From a virus: DNA of 50,114 nt. Under the pieces are notes generated by a model. It was not told the DNA's origin and did not search any database. It worked only from the letters and a program-made list of their open reading frames with translations. The DNA is taken from positions 1-50,114 of the IMG/VR virus record IMGVR_UViG_3300045993_000341; one strand, written 5' to 3'. Made by a program: the position numbers and the translations under genes. This document shows positions 16,859 to 24,695 of this stretch, in pieces (position 1 is the stretch's first letter; every line of letters begins with the position of its first letter).

Positions 16859-16935
16859 AGGTTAAAACTATTTCACGGCATAGCTGCCTTCTTTGAAGCC
16901 GGAACCCCGGCAATGTGTTTTGCTGAACTTAACCT
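16859..16935 (-). ncRNA. Y-RNA-like element E1
   Basis: 77 nt. The 5' strand is AGGTTAA followed by GTTCAGCAAAAC; the 3' strand TTAACCT closes a 7-bp stem (16929-16935 with 16859-16865). Inside are three hairpins: GCCGG/CCGGC with a GGTT loop, CTTC/GAAG and GGCA/TGCC. It ends 26 nt before the TROVE start codon, so it could also be an autoregulatory site. Confidence 0.55.
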
Positions 16936-17122
16936 AATTCTACAGGATGGTGTGGAGTTGAAATTTATTTTCTGGTTGTCACATTAGGGAATAATCCCGT
17001 CATCCACAAACAACCCTATCAACAGTTCATGTTGCCTAGCAAATGTAAGTTTTCTACCACTTGCAATATAGCTGGTACTTTGCCAGCCTATCTATTCCTT
17101 CTGTGTCCGCATATTTCTACAC

Positions 17123-17185
17123 GGATAAAGTATTCCTACCACATTCTATAGCAATAGCCGAATTTTTAAATGCTGAACTCATCCT
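17123..17185 (-). ncRNA. Y-RNA-like element E2
   Basis: 63 nt. 5' strand AGGATGA then GTTCAGCAT; GGATGA pairs with TTATCC (17123-17128) with one G-U pair. Inner pairing ATTC/GAAT. Shares the family 5' motif with E1, E3, E4 and, more loosely, E5. Confidence 0.45.
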
Positions 17186-17322
17186 AGAATCACAACGGGA
17201 TAGTTGTTATAGACTTTTTACAAGATCTAGAGCTTGTTTGTTTCAGAATCCGGAGTTTGTTGTCCGGGTATCTTGAAACGTCCTTTAAGTTTTAAGTTGC
17301 AGAACCTATCCCAATACTTCCA

Positions 17323-17351
17323 ATTATACACCCATTAGAAACGGATGTAAA
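17323..17351 (-). promoter_or_regulatory. Promoter of the TROVE/non-coding RNA unit
   Basis: -10 TATAAT (17323-17328), -35 TTTACA (17346-17351), 17-bp spacer; reads into the 480-nt leader. Confidence 0.7.
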
Positions 17352-17352
17352 A

Positions 17353-17907
17353 TTATTCTTCAATCTTTGGTTTATGTGCATCACAGCGAACTGCGATCCA
17401 ACCACCAGAATTCCCAGTATCACCAGGTGCGCCACATTCATCACAGGTCACAGCTGACATCGATTCTGCCATGTGCATTAGACCCGAGATGTATTCATCA
17501 CCACCGTTATAGTAAAATCTAAGTGTACCAAATTTTTCCTTGACTTGTACAGCCACTACTTGGGGAACAAGCTCAGGAACTGGCCAACCCTCAGATTTTT
17601 CCAAACTTTCTTTGTAATAGACCAATTGTTCTTCGGTATTGACAAAGTCATAATATTCACCGAACGGTTTCCAATTACCGATCCCTGCTTGTTGACGCAT
17701 GTGATTGTATTTCAGAGCACGTTCACGTCTCTCTGCGATACTATTTATATGAAATTGAGTGGCAGAACAAAGCTGATTGATAATATTGTACCAACCGTCA
17801 CCCACACAAAGTCCCCAGCACATACAAGTTTCTTGCATATTCCCATTTCGCTGAGCAAAGATGAGTGGATATTTAGTGCATAGCTTTTCGTCGAGTTCAG
17901 GAGTCAT
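17353..17907 (-). CDS. Hypothetical protein with C-terminal zinc-binding cysteines
   Basis: 184 aa. N terminus has several Cys (ETCMCWGLCVGDGW); VKEKFGTLRFYY (about residue 123) is a motif of a conserved phage/bacterial hypothetical family; the C terminus has CDECGAPG and VRCDAH, a four-ligand zinc site. Function unknown. Overlaps the upstream ORF by 11 nt. Confidence 0.7.
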   Translation of the reverse strand: MTPELDEKLCTKYPLIFAQRNGNMQETCMCWGLCVGDGWYNIINQLCSATQFHINSIAERRERALKYNHMRQQAGIGNWKPFGEYYDFVNTEEQLVYYKESLEKSEGWPVPELVPQVVAVQVKEKFGTLRFYYNGGDEYISGLMHMAESMSAVTCDECGAPGDTGNSGGWIAVRCDAHKPKIEE

Positions 17908-18190
17908 AATTCACATCTTTCATAAATTGTTCTACGATCCAACCTTGTACTGCATTCATGGCAGCACGAAGATATGCAAGTCGTTCACGGTCTTCAAATA
18001 TGCCGGCACCTTTTGGTGCAGCCTGATAAACAATATCTCCACCCCAATCTGGGCAAGACACAGAGAAATTTCCATGTTTGATCCGCATGTATGCAACTGG
18101 TTTACCTTCTGGATCAAACACATCATACGATTCAGGACAAGCAATGCACGTGAGGGTCAGCTTATAGCCGTCGATATATAGATTGTACAT
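17897..18190 (-). CDS. Hypothetical protein
   Basis: 97 aa, start coupled to the NADAR stop (TAATG). Beta-rich N terminus (MYNLYIDGYKLTLTC), then a helical tail. No family recognised. Confidence 0.6.
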   Translation of the reverse strand: MYNLYIDGYKLTLTCIACPESYDVFDPEGKPVAYMRIKHGNFSVSCPDWGGDIVYQAAPKGAGIFEDRERLAYLRAAMNAVQGWIVEQFMKDVNYDS

Positions 18191-18642
18191 TATGTTATCC
18201 TTGAATTGTTTCTAATTTTCATTAGCATTTCACCAAGATTATTGTGGCCAATCCCATCACATTTACCCCAGTATGTATCTTTCCAGTAGTTAGTTTCTTC
18301 TAAATAAGCATCACCAGTCGCCAATAACATATTTCTCTCGGGAATATTTCTAAACTTAGCCTGCAATGCAATCAACATTGCAGTTTTTCTATAGTCGTTC
18401 CAATCTGGTCTAAGTGTTACTTTTGACCCTATTTTCTTAGCATCTTTAGGTGTTTCAGCGCAGATGATCATCTGCTGATATTCTGGATCAAATGATTTCT
18501 GGTACATATAAGCATGTTCAGAAGATTTAAATGGAATATCATACACTAAGCATGTACACAAATGATAGTTCGAAAGAAACCTATACTCCCCAAAGAATCC
18601 CAGAATTGGTGTATCTATCCTTTTGTCTTCAAAGAGATTCAT
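18190..18642 (-). CDS. NADAR-family (YbiA/RibX-like) N-glycosidase
   Basis: 150 aa. Characteristic motifs are GFFGEYRFLSNYH (about residues 15-27), SSEHAYMYQK (about 39-48), TPKDAKKIGSKVTLRPDW and LEETNYWKDTYWG near the end. NADAR enzymes cleave N-glycosidic bonds; some members remove ADP-ribose from guanine in DNA and act as antidotes to DarT2-type toxins. A phage copy could undo DNA ADP-ribosylation defence. Start overlaps the upstream stop (ATGA). Confidence 0.85.
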   Translation of the reverse strand: MNLFEDKRIDTPILGFFGEYRFLSNYHLCTCLVYDIPFKSSEHAYMYQKSFDPEYQQMIICAETPKDAKKIGSKVTLRPDWNDYRKTAMLIALQAKFRNIPERNMLLATGDAYLEETNYWKDTYWGKCDGIGHNNLGEMLMKIRNNSRIT

Positions 18643-18983
18643 CGCGGTAAACTGTAAGCACGGCCTTGTGGATCAACCCAGAGTCCTGACTGCCAAACAT
18701 AGGTCAGCCGAGTTCCGTCCTGTAGATACACCACAGCCGGAGCTTGGGGTTGTTGAGGAACCACATACACAGGAGCAGGCTGAACATAGACCGGAGCTGG
18801 TTGGACATACACCGGTTCGCGGTTCTGCATGATCAGAGCTGTTCCCAGCGAACCGATCAGCAATCCTACACCAAGATCATCCGAGCGACCGAAGTGGCCG
18901 TATCCGTGAAGATGTTGAGCCGAAGCCGAAACAGCCGCAGTAGCAAGTACGGCACCTGCAACAAGAGTTTTAAGAGTTTTCAT
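18639..18983 (-). CDS. Secreted or periplasmic protein with proline repeats
   Basis: 114 aa from ATG 18983 with AAAGG upstream. A clear Sec signal peptide (KTLKTLVAGAVLATAAVS, cut after SASA). The mature part has a His/Gly start, a short hydrophobic stretch (GVGLLIGSLGTALIM) and tandem VYVQPAP repeats. Envelope location is likely; function unknown. Confidence 0.7.
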   Translation of the reverse strand: MKTLKTLVAGAVLATAAVSASAQHLHGYGHFGRSDDLGVGLLIGSLGTALIMQNREPVYVQPAPVYVQPAPVYVVPQQPQAPAVVYLQDGTRLTYVWQSGLWVDPQGRAYSLPR

Positions 18984-19001
18984 TTCGTTACCTTTTGATA
19001 G

Positions 19002-19030
19002 ATTATACAATACACATCAATATGTGTATA
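19002..19030 (-). promoter_or_regulatory. Promoter for 18983-18639
   Basis: -10 TATAAT (19002-19007), -35 TATACA (19025-19030) in a CATATTGATG context, 17-bp spacer. Confidence 0.6.
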
Positions 19031-19921
19031 TTAATTCGTAAGACTGTACTGTGCCATCTTCATGAACTTTTCGCCTGTGAACTTTTGACCGATGCGGATC
19101 ACTTGGATCAGGGTACGCATCGAAACTTCACGAGCCTTTTCTTTGTGTTGGTTGATGATCTTCAGAGACATACGCTTCACAGAGAGTTCAGCTTCAGGCA
19201 TGAATTCCGAATCTTCAAGGATGTGCTTCATGCGTTCGATTTTTTCTTCCAACTTCATGGACACATCAACACAAACTGCACGAGTACGCAGAGCTTGGGG
19301 AATCTTGTCCTTGTTCAGGTTAGAAATAAAGATCACACCACCTGTGAAACGGAAAGAGCGTGGGAGGTCTTCGTCACGGCTTTCAGCATTCCAAGAGATG
19401 ATACGTTCTGCATTTGAATCCAGAGCACCCTTCAGCAGGTTAGCAGCAACAGCATCAGAGAACACGTTATCGCAGTCATCCAGGATCAGAATTGAGTCCT
19501 TGTTTTCGTACAAGAGGCGATACAGAGCCTTGGGTGTAGAGTAACCTTTCACCACACGATAGTGCTTACGTGGCAGAGCTTGACCTTCAACAAACGATTC
19601 CAGGTTAGACACATCAACGTAACCTTCGGCCTTCAGAGCCTTGTTTACAGTGTAGGTCTTGCCAATGCCACCAGAACCTGTCAAAATGACAGACGGTTGG
19701 ATCTTTTCAGCAACCATGGAAACGTAGTTTTCGATGAACTCGAAACGTTCGTTGATAGAGAATTCGGATTCGGTAGCCTCAACCACGGCAGCTGCAACAG
19801 CATTCTTGCCGTAAGACTTTTTGAACAAATACTGAATGTGTGATTCGTTCTTGGACTTACGGACCTTGCCGTCCACATCTGTGAAGGAGAAAGTACCAGA
19901 GTTGTTTTCGATTTTAGCCAT
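19031..19921 (-). CDS. AAA+ ATPase
   Basis: 296 aa. Walker A GSGGIGKT (about residues 83-90), Walker B LILDDCD (about 144-150), sensor/arginine region FISNLNKDKIPQALRTRA. Similar stand-alone AAA ATPases are frequent in T4-like phages with no assigned role. Confidence 0.78.
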   Translation of the reverse strand: MAKIENNSGTFSFTDVDGKVRKSKNESHIQYLFKKSYGKNAVAAAVVEATESEFSINERFEFIENYVSMVAEKIQPSVILTGSGGIGKTYTVNKALKAEGYVDVSNLESFVEGQALPRKHYRVVKGYSTPKALYRLLYENKDSILILDDCDNVFSDAVAANLLKGALDSNAERIISWNAESRDEDLPRSFRFTGGVIFISNLNKDKIPQALRTRAVCVDVSMKLEEKIERMKHILEDSEFMPEAELSVKRMSLKIINQHKEKAREVSMRTLIQVIRIGQKFTGEKFMKMAQYSLTN

Positions 19922-19955
19922 TTTGTTTTCCGTTGTGTTTTGGAGAAGTTGGTTA

Positions 19956-19984
19956 ATTATAAAACAACTGCGAATATATGTAAA
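19956..19984 (-). promoter_or_regulatory. Promoter of the AAA+ ATPase gene
   Basis: -10 TATAAT (19956-19961), -35 TTTACA (19979-19984), 17-bp spacer. Confidence 0.7.
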
Positions 19985-20194
19985 TTACTTAGACAGAAGC
20001 CACACACCGGCATCAAAACCCTTGGTGAAATCTGCCTGAGCTTCTTCTTCACCTGGCTGATTGTAGGGATTGTCATATACACACCCAGCATTTAGATGAT
20101 CTGAAGCATGGGCAAAACCTTGGTTGTACGGAGTCGGCATTCCGGCGTTCCCAGTACCGCGGCTTGGTCTTTGTAAAGTGTATTTCGTTTCCAT
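19985..20194 (-). CDS. Small protein resembling ribosome modulation factor
   Basis: 69 aa. The pattern YNQGFAHAS...CVYDNPYNQPGEE...FTKGFDAG echoes the Y-x-x-G and C-P-Y spacing of RMF-like proteins, which bind ribosomes. Similarity is weak. The ATG lies only 6 nt after the -10 box of the promoter at 20201, so the mRNA may be leaderless. Confidence 0.55.
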   Translation of the reverse strand: METKYTLQRPSRGTGNAGMPTPYNQGFAHASDHLNAGCVYDNPYNQPGEEEAQADFTKGFDAGVWLLSK

Positions 20195-20200
20195 GATGCT

Positions 20201-20229
20201 ATTCTAACATGACTGGGAATATGTGTAAA
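20201..20229 (-). promoter_or_regulatory. Promoter with start codon at +1
   Basis: -10 TAGAAT (20201-20206), -35 TTTACA (20224-20229), 17-bp spacer; ATG of the next gene at 20194. Confidence 0.65.
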
Positions 20230-20306
20230 TTACTAGTCCAACGATCTAATTTTGTGTGGGAATAGTAACATACCTAGAGCCAACTGGACGACCGTTCTAC
20301 GACGAT

Positions 20307-20561
20307 CTAAGCAGGGTTCTTAACCATAGCCATGTTACCGAGTATGTCTATGTGTATCTTTGGTGCGAAGATATCAACTCGAAACTTATCTGCTTCAATT
20401 TCTTCCACTTCCATATATGCACCAATTTTGGCATATTTCTTTACATACCGAGCCAAACGTTTAACTGTTTGAATTGAAACCAATTTAGATATTGTTTCTT
20501 TTTGTTTGTAGTTATTACGATATTCTGTTTCTGCAGCTTCGGTTGAATATACTCTTCTCAT
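20307..20561 (-). CDS. Hypothetical protein
   Basis: 84 aa, basic helical N terminus and beta-like C terminus (MEVEEIEADKFRVDIF). Start overlaps the GNAT stop. No family recognised. Confidence 0.55.
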   Translation of the reverse strand: MRRVYSTEAAETEYRNNYKQKETISKLVSIQTVKRLARYVKKYAKIGAYMEVEEIEADKFRVDIFAPKIHIDILGNMAMVKNPA

Positions 20562-21094
20562 TTACATATTCCTTTATCAATAATGCACATACGAACTTCA
20601 TTCAGACGAGATAATGGCACTGGATATTGAATGTTTACCGATGCCTCAGTATCTGTGCCATGGGTCATAACGGACATACCGAATTTCTTTGCAATATGCC
20701 GCATAGCAGAGTTTTGAGATAGACATACCATATAGATACGTGTTATCTGAAATTCCGTGACTAACTGATAACCACGAGCAAACAATAACTGTCCTAATTT
20801 CTGGCCACGGTAATTCGTATCAACCGTAAATGCAAATTCAGCCACGTCATCTGCTATAGCAATATGTAACGTAGCAATAAGCGTTTCGCCATCAAATACT
20901 CCATACCAAAAGCCTTGATACTTATCTTTATCGATGAATGAATTTAGAACGTAATTGCCAATCTTTTCATCTGATAATTGATACCCAAAACGAAGATAAC
21001 GATCTGACTCGGGTAATGCAATAATATGGTGAGCAATTGCTACCACGTGATTTGATCGTAATCTGATTAATGAATAATCTGTAAAATTCGACAT
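20558..21094 (-). CDS. GNAT-family N-acetyltransferase
   Basis: 178 aa from ATG 21094, preceded by AAGGA; a longer frame upstream is not supported. The acetyl-CoA binding motif appears as VDTNYRGQKLGQLLFARG (about residues 91-108), with FAFTV before it and the SQNSAMRHIAKKFGM helix after it. Substrate unknown. Confidence 0.8.
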   Translation of the reverse strand: MSNFTDYSLIRLRSNHVVAIAHHIIALPESDRYLRFGYQLSDEKIGNYVLNSFIDKDKYQGFWYGVFDGETLIATLHIAIADDVAEFAFTVDTNYRGQKLGQLLFARGYQLVTEFQITRIYMVCLSQNSAMRHIAKKFGMSVMTHGTDTEASVNIQYPVPLSRLNEVRMCIIDKGICK

Positions 21095-21095
21095 T

Positions 21096-21539
21096 TTAAT
21101 CCTTGAAATGTACAAACTTAGTAAACATACCCGAGTATTTCTTTTTCGTATCTTCGTATGACCGCGGATGAATATCATCGAAATACACTTCAGATACTCC
21201 AGCTTGAATCATCAAAGCAGCACATGGCATACAAGGCGAATGTGTAATGAATACAGTCCCACCTTTGAGTGAAATACCGCGTCGCGCACAATGTGCAATC
21301 AAATTTGGTTCTGCGTGAATCGTATCTGGTTTTGTTACGAGATAACTTCCGCCATCCTCATTATGAATTTCATCCTCGCAGCAATTATCCATACCTCTCA
21401 CGGTACCATTATATGCAAATGCAATCATGTCTCCATTGGAATCACAGGCTACTGCACCTACTTTGAGTCTGACTGCCGATGACTGGCCTGCTGCCAGTTT
21501 GGCAACTTCCATGTAAAATTTCTGATCTTTTAGTTTCAC
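21096..21539 (-). CDS. cd: dCMP deaminase-like zinc deaminase
   Basis: 147 aa. Zinc motifs HAEPNLI (about residues 75-81) and SPCMPCA (about 102-108) define the cytidine/deoxycytidylate deaminase family. In T4 dCMP deaminase makes dUMP for thymidylate synthesis. Here a late-evolved tRNA or nucleotide substrate is possible, but dCMP is the simplest reading. Confidence 0.82.
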   Translation of the reverse strand: MKLKDQKFYMEVAKLAAGQSSAVRLKVGAVACDSNGDMIAFAYNGTVRGMDNCCEDEIHNEDGGSYLVTKPDTIHAEPNLIAHCARRGISLKGGTVFITHSPCMPCAALMIQAGVSEVYFDDIHPRSYEDTKKKYSGMFTKFVHFKD

Positions 21540-21564
21540 TTTCGAATCCTTTTGATTAGATTCA

Positions 21565-21592
21565 ATTGTACCATAATTAGAAGCTATGTAAA
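21565..21592 (-). promoter_or_regulatory. Promoter of the dCMP deaminase/GNAT operon
   Basis: -10 TACAAT (21565-21570), -35 TTTACA (21587-21592), 16-bp spacer; -35 overlaps the end of the upstream gene. Confidence 0.55.
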
Positions 21593-21814
21593 ATCTTTGA
21601 TCTCTGGAAACCAGAACTTGTGTTCTTTTTCGATTTCAAGCAATGCTGTAGCAATTGATAGACCGTATCCAATTTTGTAATCCGCAGCGTCATGTTCGAT
21701 GATCCCGTTAATATAAGTAAGGAATTCTTTCTCACCCCACAGAAGTACCAAATTCTGGTACATTTCTGGATGGTAAGATTTGATCGTCAGGAAGTGATCT
21801 TCTACGGACTGCAT
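21584..21814 (-). CDS. Hypothetical protein
   Basis: 76 aa from ATG 21814 (MQSVEDHFLTI); an earlier TTG at 21823 is less likely. Aromatic and acidic, helical. Two nt from the stop of the holin-like gene. Function unknown. Confidence 0.6.
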   Translation of the reverse strand: MQSVEDHFLTIKSYHPEMYQNLVLLWGEKEFLTYINGIIEHDAADYKIGYGLSIATALLEIEKEHKFWFPEIKDFT

Positions 21815-21816
21815 GA

Positions 21817-22047
21817 TTACCAAACAATTGGTTCTGTCGAGATCTTACGTAGTCCAAGATTGATGAACGACATAGCGATAGCTTGCAATTCTGGAGAAAC
21901 AATAAAGCCCCATTTGATCTGAGCTACTAGTACCAAAGCTGCCAGGATATTTGCCCAGAAAGTCTTTGAAACATACCATTTCTTACCTGTAGCATTTGCT
22001 ACCATAATCTCTGCCGCTGCCAAGGTTACATTTGATTCTACTGTCAT
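21817..22047 (-). CDS. Holin-like small membrane protein
   Basis: 76 aa with AGGAG upstream. One membrane helix (FWANILAALVLVAQIKWGFIV, about residues 30-50) preceded by KKWYVSKT and followed by an amphipathic helix and LRKISTEPI. This layout (SKTFW helix, then LRK.T..PI) occurs in many small phage membrane proteins annotated as holins. Lysis role is inference. Confidence 0.55.
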   Translation of the reverse strand: MTVESNVTLAAAEIMVANATGKKWYVSKTFWANILAALVLVAQIKWGFIVSPELQAIAMSFINLGLRKISTEPIVW

Positions 22048-22056
22048 GTTTATCTC

Positions 22057-22719
22057 CTAGAAATTTGTTGCATTTTTGATAAGCGTTGGTACATCAACAT
22101 TGGTGTACGGCCGTACCTTTTCATTTGGTTGGTTCAGAGCATAATAGAACTCTGTTGCGACTTCGTTCTTGTACACAATCTTCCAGTAACCCATTGGAAT
22201 TGGAATATTTGAACCAGGCATCATCTGTGGGTGAGAATACATAGCAAGAGTAACTACTTTGTAATCAACCGAGTCGGCATCGAATTCGGATCTGATTTTC
22301 ATCTCAAGAGTTTTCCAAGAGTTTCTGTTCAGAGTTGGCTCTTGTGGAGTCATGTTTGTGAGCAAGAATGTGGATTTCATTTCTTCTGGAGTATGAGAAT
22401 CTCCCGCTGGAGCCATATGACCGCGGTCATAGTCGGACTTGTAATAATCTAAATTGGTAGGTGATGATTTTCCAACTCGTGCATCTGCTTTAAAAGCATT
22501 TACACGATCAACTGCTCCGGATCCCTTAGACTTCTGAAGCCACTCAGAGGACATAACCGTAGCTTTGTTGTTTTTATCAAAACGATCTACGAAGAAAGTA
22601 TTACAAAGTTCCACTGTACCAACAGGCATAACTGTGAGGCTCTTTGGATAGAATTGTGGGCAAGCAGCATATGCGTTTAGAGCAAGGAATGCTGCCGCTA
22701 GTATCAGAAATTTTTTCAT
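22057..22719 (-). CDS. Secreted DNA/RNA non-specific endonuclease (NucA-like)
   Basis: 220 aa. Signal peptide KKFLILAAAFLALNAYA, then a beta-beta-alpha metal nuclease with the DRGHMAPAGD motif (about residues 97-106) and the metal-ligand LTNMTPQEPTLNRNSW region. The enzyme should act in the periplasm or outside the cell. Phage-encoded secreted nucleases may degrade incoming competitor DNA or debris DNA at lysis. Start overlaps the nucleotidyltransferase stop (ATGA). Confidence 0.85.
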   Translation of the reverse strand: MKKFLILAAAFLALNAYAACPQFYPKSLTVMPVGTVELCNTFFVDRFDKNNKATVMSSEWLQKSKGSGAVDRVNAFKADARVGKSSPTNLDYYKSDYDRGHMAPAGDSHTPEEMKSTFLLTNMTPQEPTLNRNSWKTLEMKIRSEFDADSVDYKVVTLAMYSHPQMMPGSNIPIPMGYWKIVYKNEVATEFYYALNQPNEKVRPYTNVDVPTLIKNATNF

Positions 22720-23408
22720 TGTGAGAGTTTATCCAATTTGTTGTTTAGTTTATCAATCAGACCACGATTACGTAGATCTTTATACAGCACATTTTCCACG
22801 GAGAATTCGCCTGCACCTTCTAGTCCAGCCGATCTCATTCTCCATAGTTTAGTCTTGAATTCCATGATAGCTTCCTCTGTGCCATCTTTGATCAGATTCT
22901 TAGCCGTCTGGATGTAGAATTTAATCTTGTCAATTACCTTCGGATCATTCAGAACTTCGATGTGGTCTAGGTGCTTTGGTTCAATCAGCCATTTGTCATG
23001 GAGCAGAGAATATACACCTTGGCCACCCGGGAAATGTTCCTTCTCATCCTGAATGTAGTATTCGACTGGGTAACCTTCAATTTTCAGCTCTGGGTGTTTC
23101 TTTGTCCACTCAGATTTCTTATCGAATAGCTCCGTTGTATCAAGATCAGTCTCATTGCACATCACGTGTACATCTATGTCCGAAAACTTAGTGTAGTTAT
23201 AGTTGCAATTCCCTCCGGTCATAACGATGTCATTGATCAAGGTAGATGGAACACCAGAAAATGTGGCAAACTTCTTGGCGTTCTCAATTAAGTAAGGAGC
23301 TACTGTGGGATTCAGCTCAGAGCTATGCCACAGCTTCTTGTTCAAAGTTGGATGATATTTGATTGTCAATTGGAACTTTTCCGAAAGGTATTGGCTGAAA
23401 GTTTTCAT
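22716..23408 (-). CDS. Nucleotidyltransferase-fold protein with capsid-targeting-like N terminus
   Basis: 230 aa. Pol-beta-like NTase motif TGGNCNYNYTKFSDIDVHVM (about residues 64-83; D-x-D metal ligands) with a later acidic strand (GYPVEYYI). The N terminus MKTFSQYLSEKF strongly resembles T4 capsid-targeting sequences, including an L-S-E site suited to prohead protease. It may be packaged and injected. Target of nucleotidyl transfer unknown. Confidence 0.7.
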   Translation of the reverse strand: MKTFSQYLSEKFQLTIKYHPTLNKKLWHSSELNPTVAPYLIENAKKFATFSGVPSTLINDIVMTGGNCNYNYTKFSDIDVHVMCNETDLDTTELFDKKSEWTKKHPELKIEGYPVEYYIQDEKEHFPGGQGVYSLLHDKWLIEPKHLDHIEVLNDPKVIDKIKFYIQTAKNLIKDGTEEAIMEFKTKLWRMRSAGLEGAGEFSVENVLYKDLRNRGLIDKLNNKLDKLSQ

Positions 23409-23423
23409 ACTATAAAATATAGG

Positions 23424-24152
23424 TTAAGCAAACAGTGAAGTAGAATAGATTTTGGTCTTATTTATAAGTACGGCAAAGAATTCATACACCTTGTCTACCA
23501 GAGCCGCACATTTGAAAGCATTATCAATTGAATGGCAAGTTTCGCATTGGTCCGAGGTTACTGGGTGACCAGCAGCATAAGAAGATTTACCAGGTGCATA
23601 GGTACCGTTGTGGCAATTTACACAACCAGTTGTAATACCGGCATGAATCGTAGCATGGTTAACTACCCAGCTTTGAGTCGTATGGCAAGACCCACAATCG
23701 GCTTGTGTCGGAACGTGTGTAAGAGCCTTTTGCTTCGCACCACCAAAATTCTTACCATAGTTCAAATATGAACCATTGTGGCATGAATCACATCTCTGAG
23801 CCGTAACAACCGTGTGATCCATGTTTACTGTAGAAGTAAATGCAGTAGTTCTGTGGCAATATGAGCACTCAACGATCTGAGTTGGGATATGGAATTGCGA
23901 ACGACCCACCGTAGTTCTTAGAGGATCTCCATTGTGACAAGTAACACAAGATTTTGGAGTACCAACGAAGACACCGCCTTTGTGGCAAGATGCGCACGTG
24001 TTACATTGCCCTGTACTTAGATGAGCTCCATCCAAAAGGAATGCAGGGTGAGACTGCTCATATAAGGTACACTCGGCCGCTTGGGCAGTGGTGGCGGTAA
24101 ATAGAGTTCCCGCTATGACTAGGGCTAAGCCCATGAAAAGTTTTTTAAGCAT
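23424..24152 (-). CDS. Secreted seven-haem c-type cytochrome
   Basis: 242 aa. Signal peptide (KKLFMGLALVIAG to TTAQA) and seven CXXCH haem sites: CASCH, CVTCH, CSYCH, CDSCH, CGSCH, CVNCH, CETCH. Non-motif histidines in HIPT, DHTV, HVPT and GHPV are spaced to act as distal ligands, as in low-potential bis-His cytochromes. The first about 125 residues are paralogous to the 168-aa cytochrome just upstream. A hydrophobic, helical tail (VYEFFAVLI) ends it. Electron carriage in the periplasm or through the outer membrane is likely. Confidence 0.88.
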   Translation of the reverse strand: MLKKLFMGLALVIAGTLFTATTAQAAECTLYEQSHPAFLLDGAHLSTGQCNTCASCHKGGVFVGTPKSCVTCHNGDPLRTTVGRSQFHIPTQIVECSYCHRTTAFTSTVNMDHTVVTAQRCDSCHNGSYLNYGKNFGGAKQKALTHVPTQADCGSCHTTQSWVVNHATIHAGITTGCVNCHNGTYAPGKSSYAAGHPVTSDQCETCHSIDNAFKCAALVDKVYEFFAVLINKTKIYSTSLFA

Positions 24153-24188
24153 GTAGCCCTCTGATTGTTTTAGTTATCTACTATTTAA

Positions 24189-24695
24189 TCAGTCCCAACT
24201 TCTATATAACGAGCCTTTGGTGCCGAGTGGTCGATGACATCCGACTTGAGAACAGTCTAATGGCACAGGAGTCTTCTGATTGTGTGTAATAGACATTCTT
24301 TGCTGATTGCCAAGATATCTTGGGCTTGTAGAAGAATGACAGGCGATACATTTTATTACACCAAGAGCTGGGTGATTCATAGTCACAGAGGTGGCAAATG
24401 ATACCGTCTTGTGACAAAAGTCACATTCTACCAGATTTGTTGGGATATGTAGTAATGGTCGACCTACTGTGAGTCTAGATGGATCTCCATTATGACATGT
24501 GACGCAAGATCTAGGTGTTCCATTGAAGATTGATCTGATGTGACATTGACCACATGACTGACATTTACCTGTAGATAAATGAGCTCCAGTTAGAGGATAA
24601 AGTGGGTGCATTGTTTCATATAAAGTACACTCAGCAGAGAATGTACTCGAGCACCCAAGCAGTAAACATGCACCAAGAAATTGCTTAAAATTCAT
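24189..24695 (-). CDS. Secreted multihaem c-type cytochrome, shorter paralogue
   Basis: 168 aa with AGGA upstream and a signal peptide (MNFKQFLGACLLLGCSSTFS). Four CXXCH sites (CGQCH, CVTCH, CDFCH, CIACH) and a fifth CX4CH (CSQVGCH) of the type seen in some multihaem cytochromes. It begins like its neighbour (ECTLYE...GAHLSTG, then SCVTCHNGDP and HIPT). Its start overlaps the porin stop by 11 nt, so barrel and cytochrome are translated together. Confidence 0.85.
   Translation of the reverse strand: MNFKQFLGACLLLGCSSTFSAECTLYETMHPLYPLTGAHLSTGKCQSCGQCHIRSIFNGTPRSCVTCHNGDPSRLTVGRPLLHIPTNLVECDFCHKTVSFATSVTMNHPALGVIKCIACHSSTSPRYLGNQQRMSITHNQKTPVPLDCSQVGCHRPLGTKGSLYRSWD

Larger units (their letters stand above)
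16834..17352 (-). other. Non-coding transcribed region upstream of the TROVE gene
   Basis: About 520 nt without a credible ORF, preceded by a promoter at 17323-17351 that reads through it into the TROVE gene. It is dense in hairpins (for example a 5-bp stem ACAAG/CTTGT near 17230, a 5-bp stem ACAAC/GTTGT near 17200, and a 6-bp GTTTCA/TGAAAC pair near 17250-17278) and contains two members of the AGTTCAGCA element family. It looks like one or more small-RNA genes co-transcribed with the TROVE mRNA. Confidence 0.65.
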
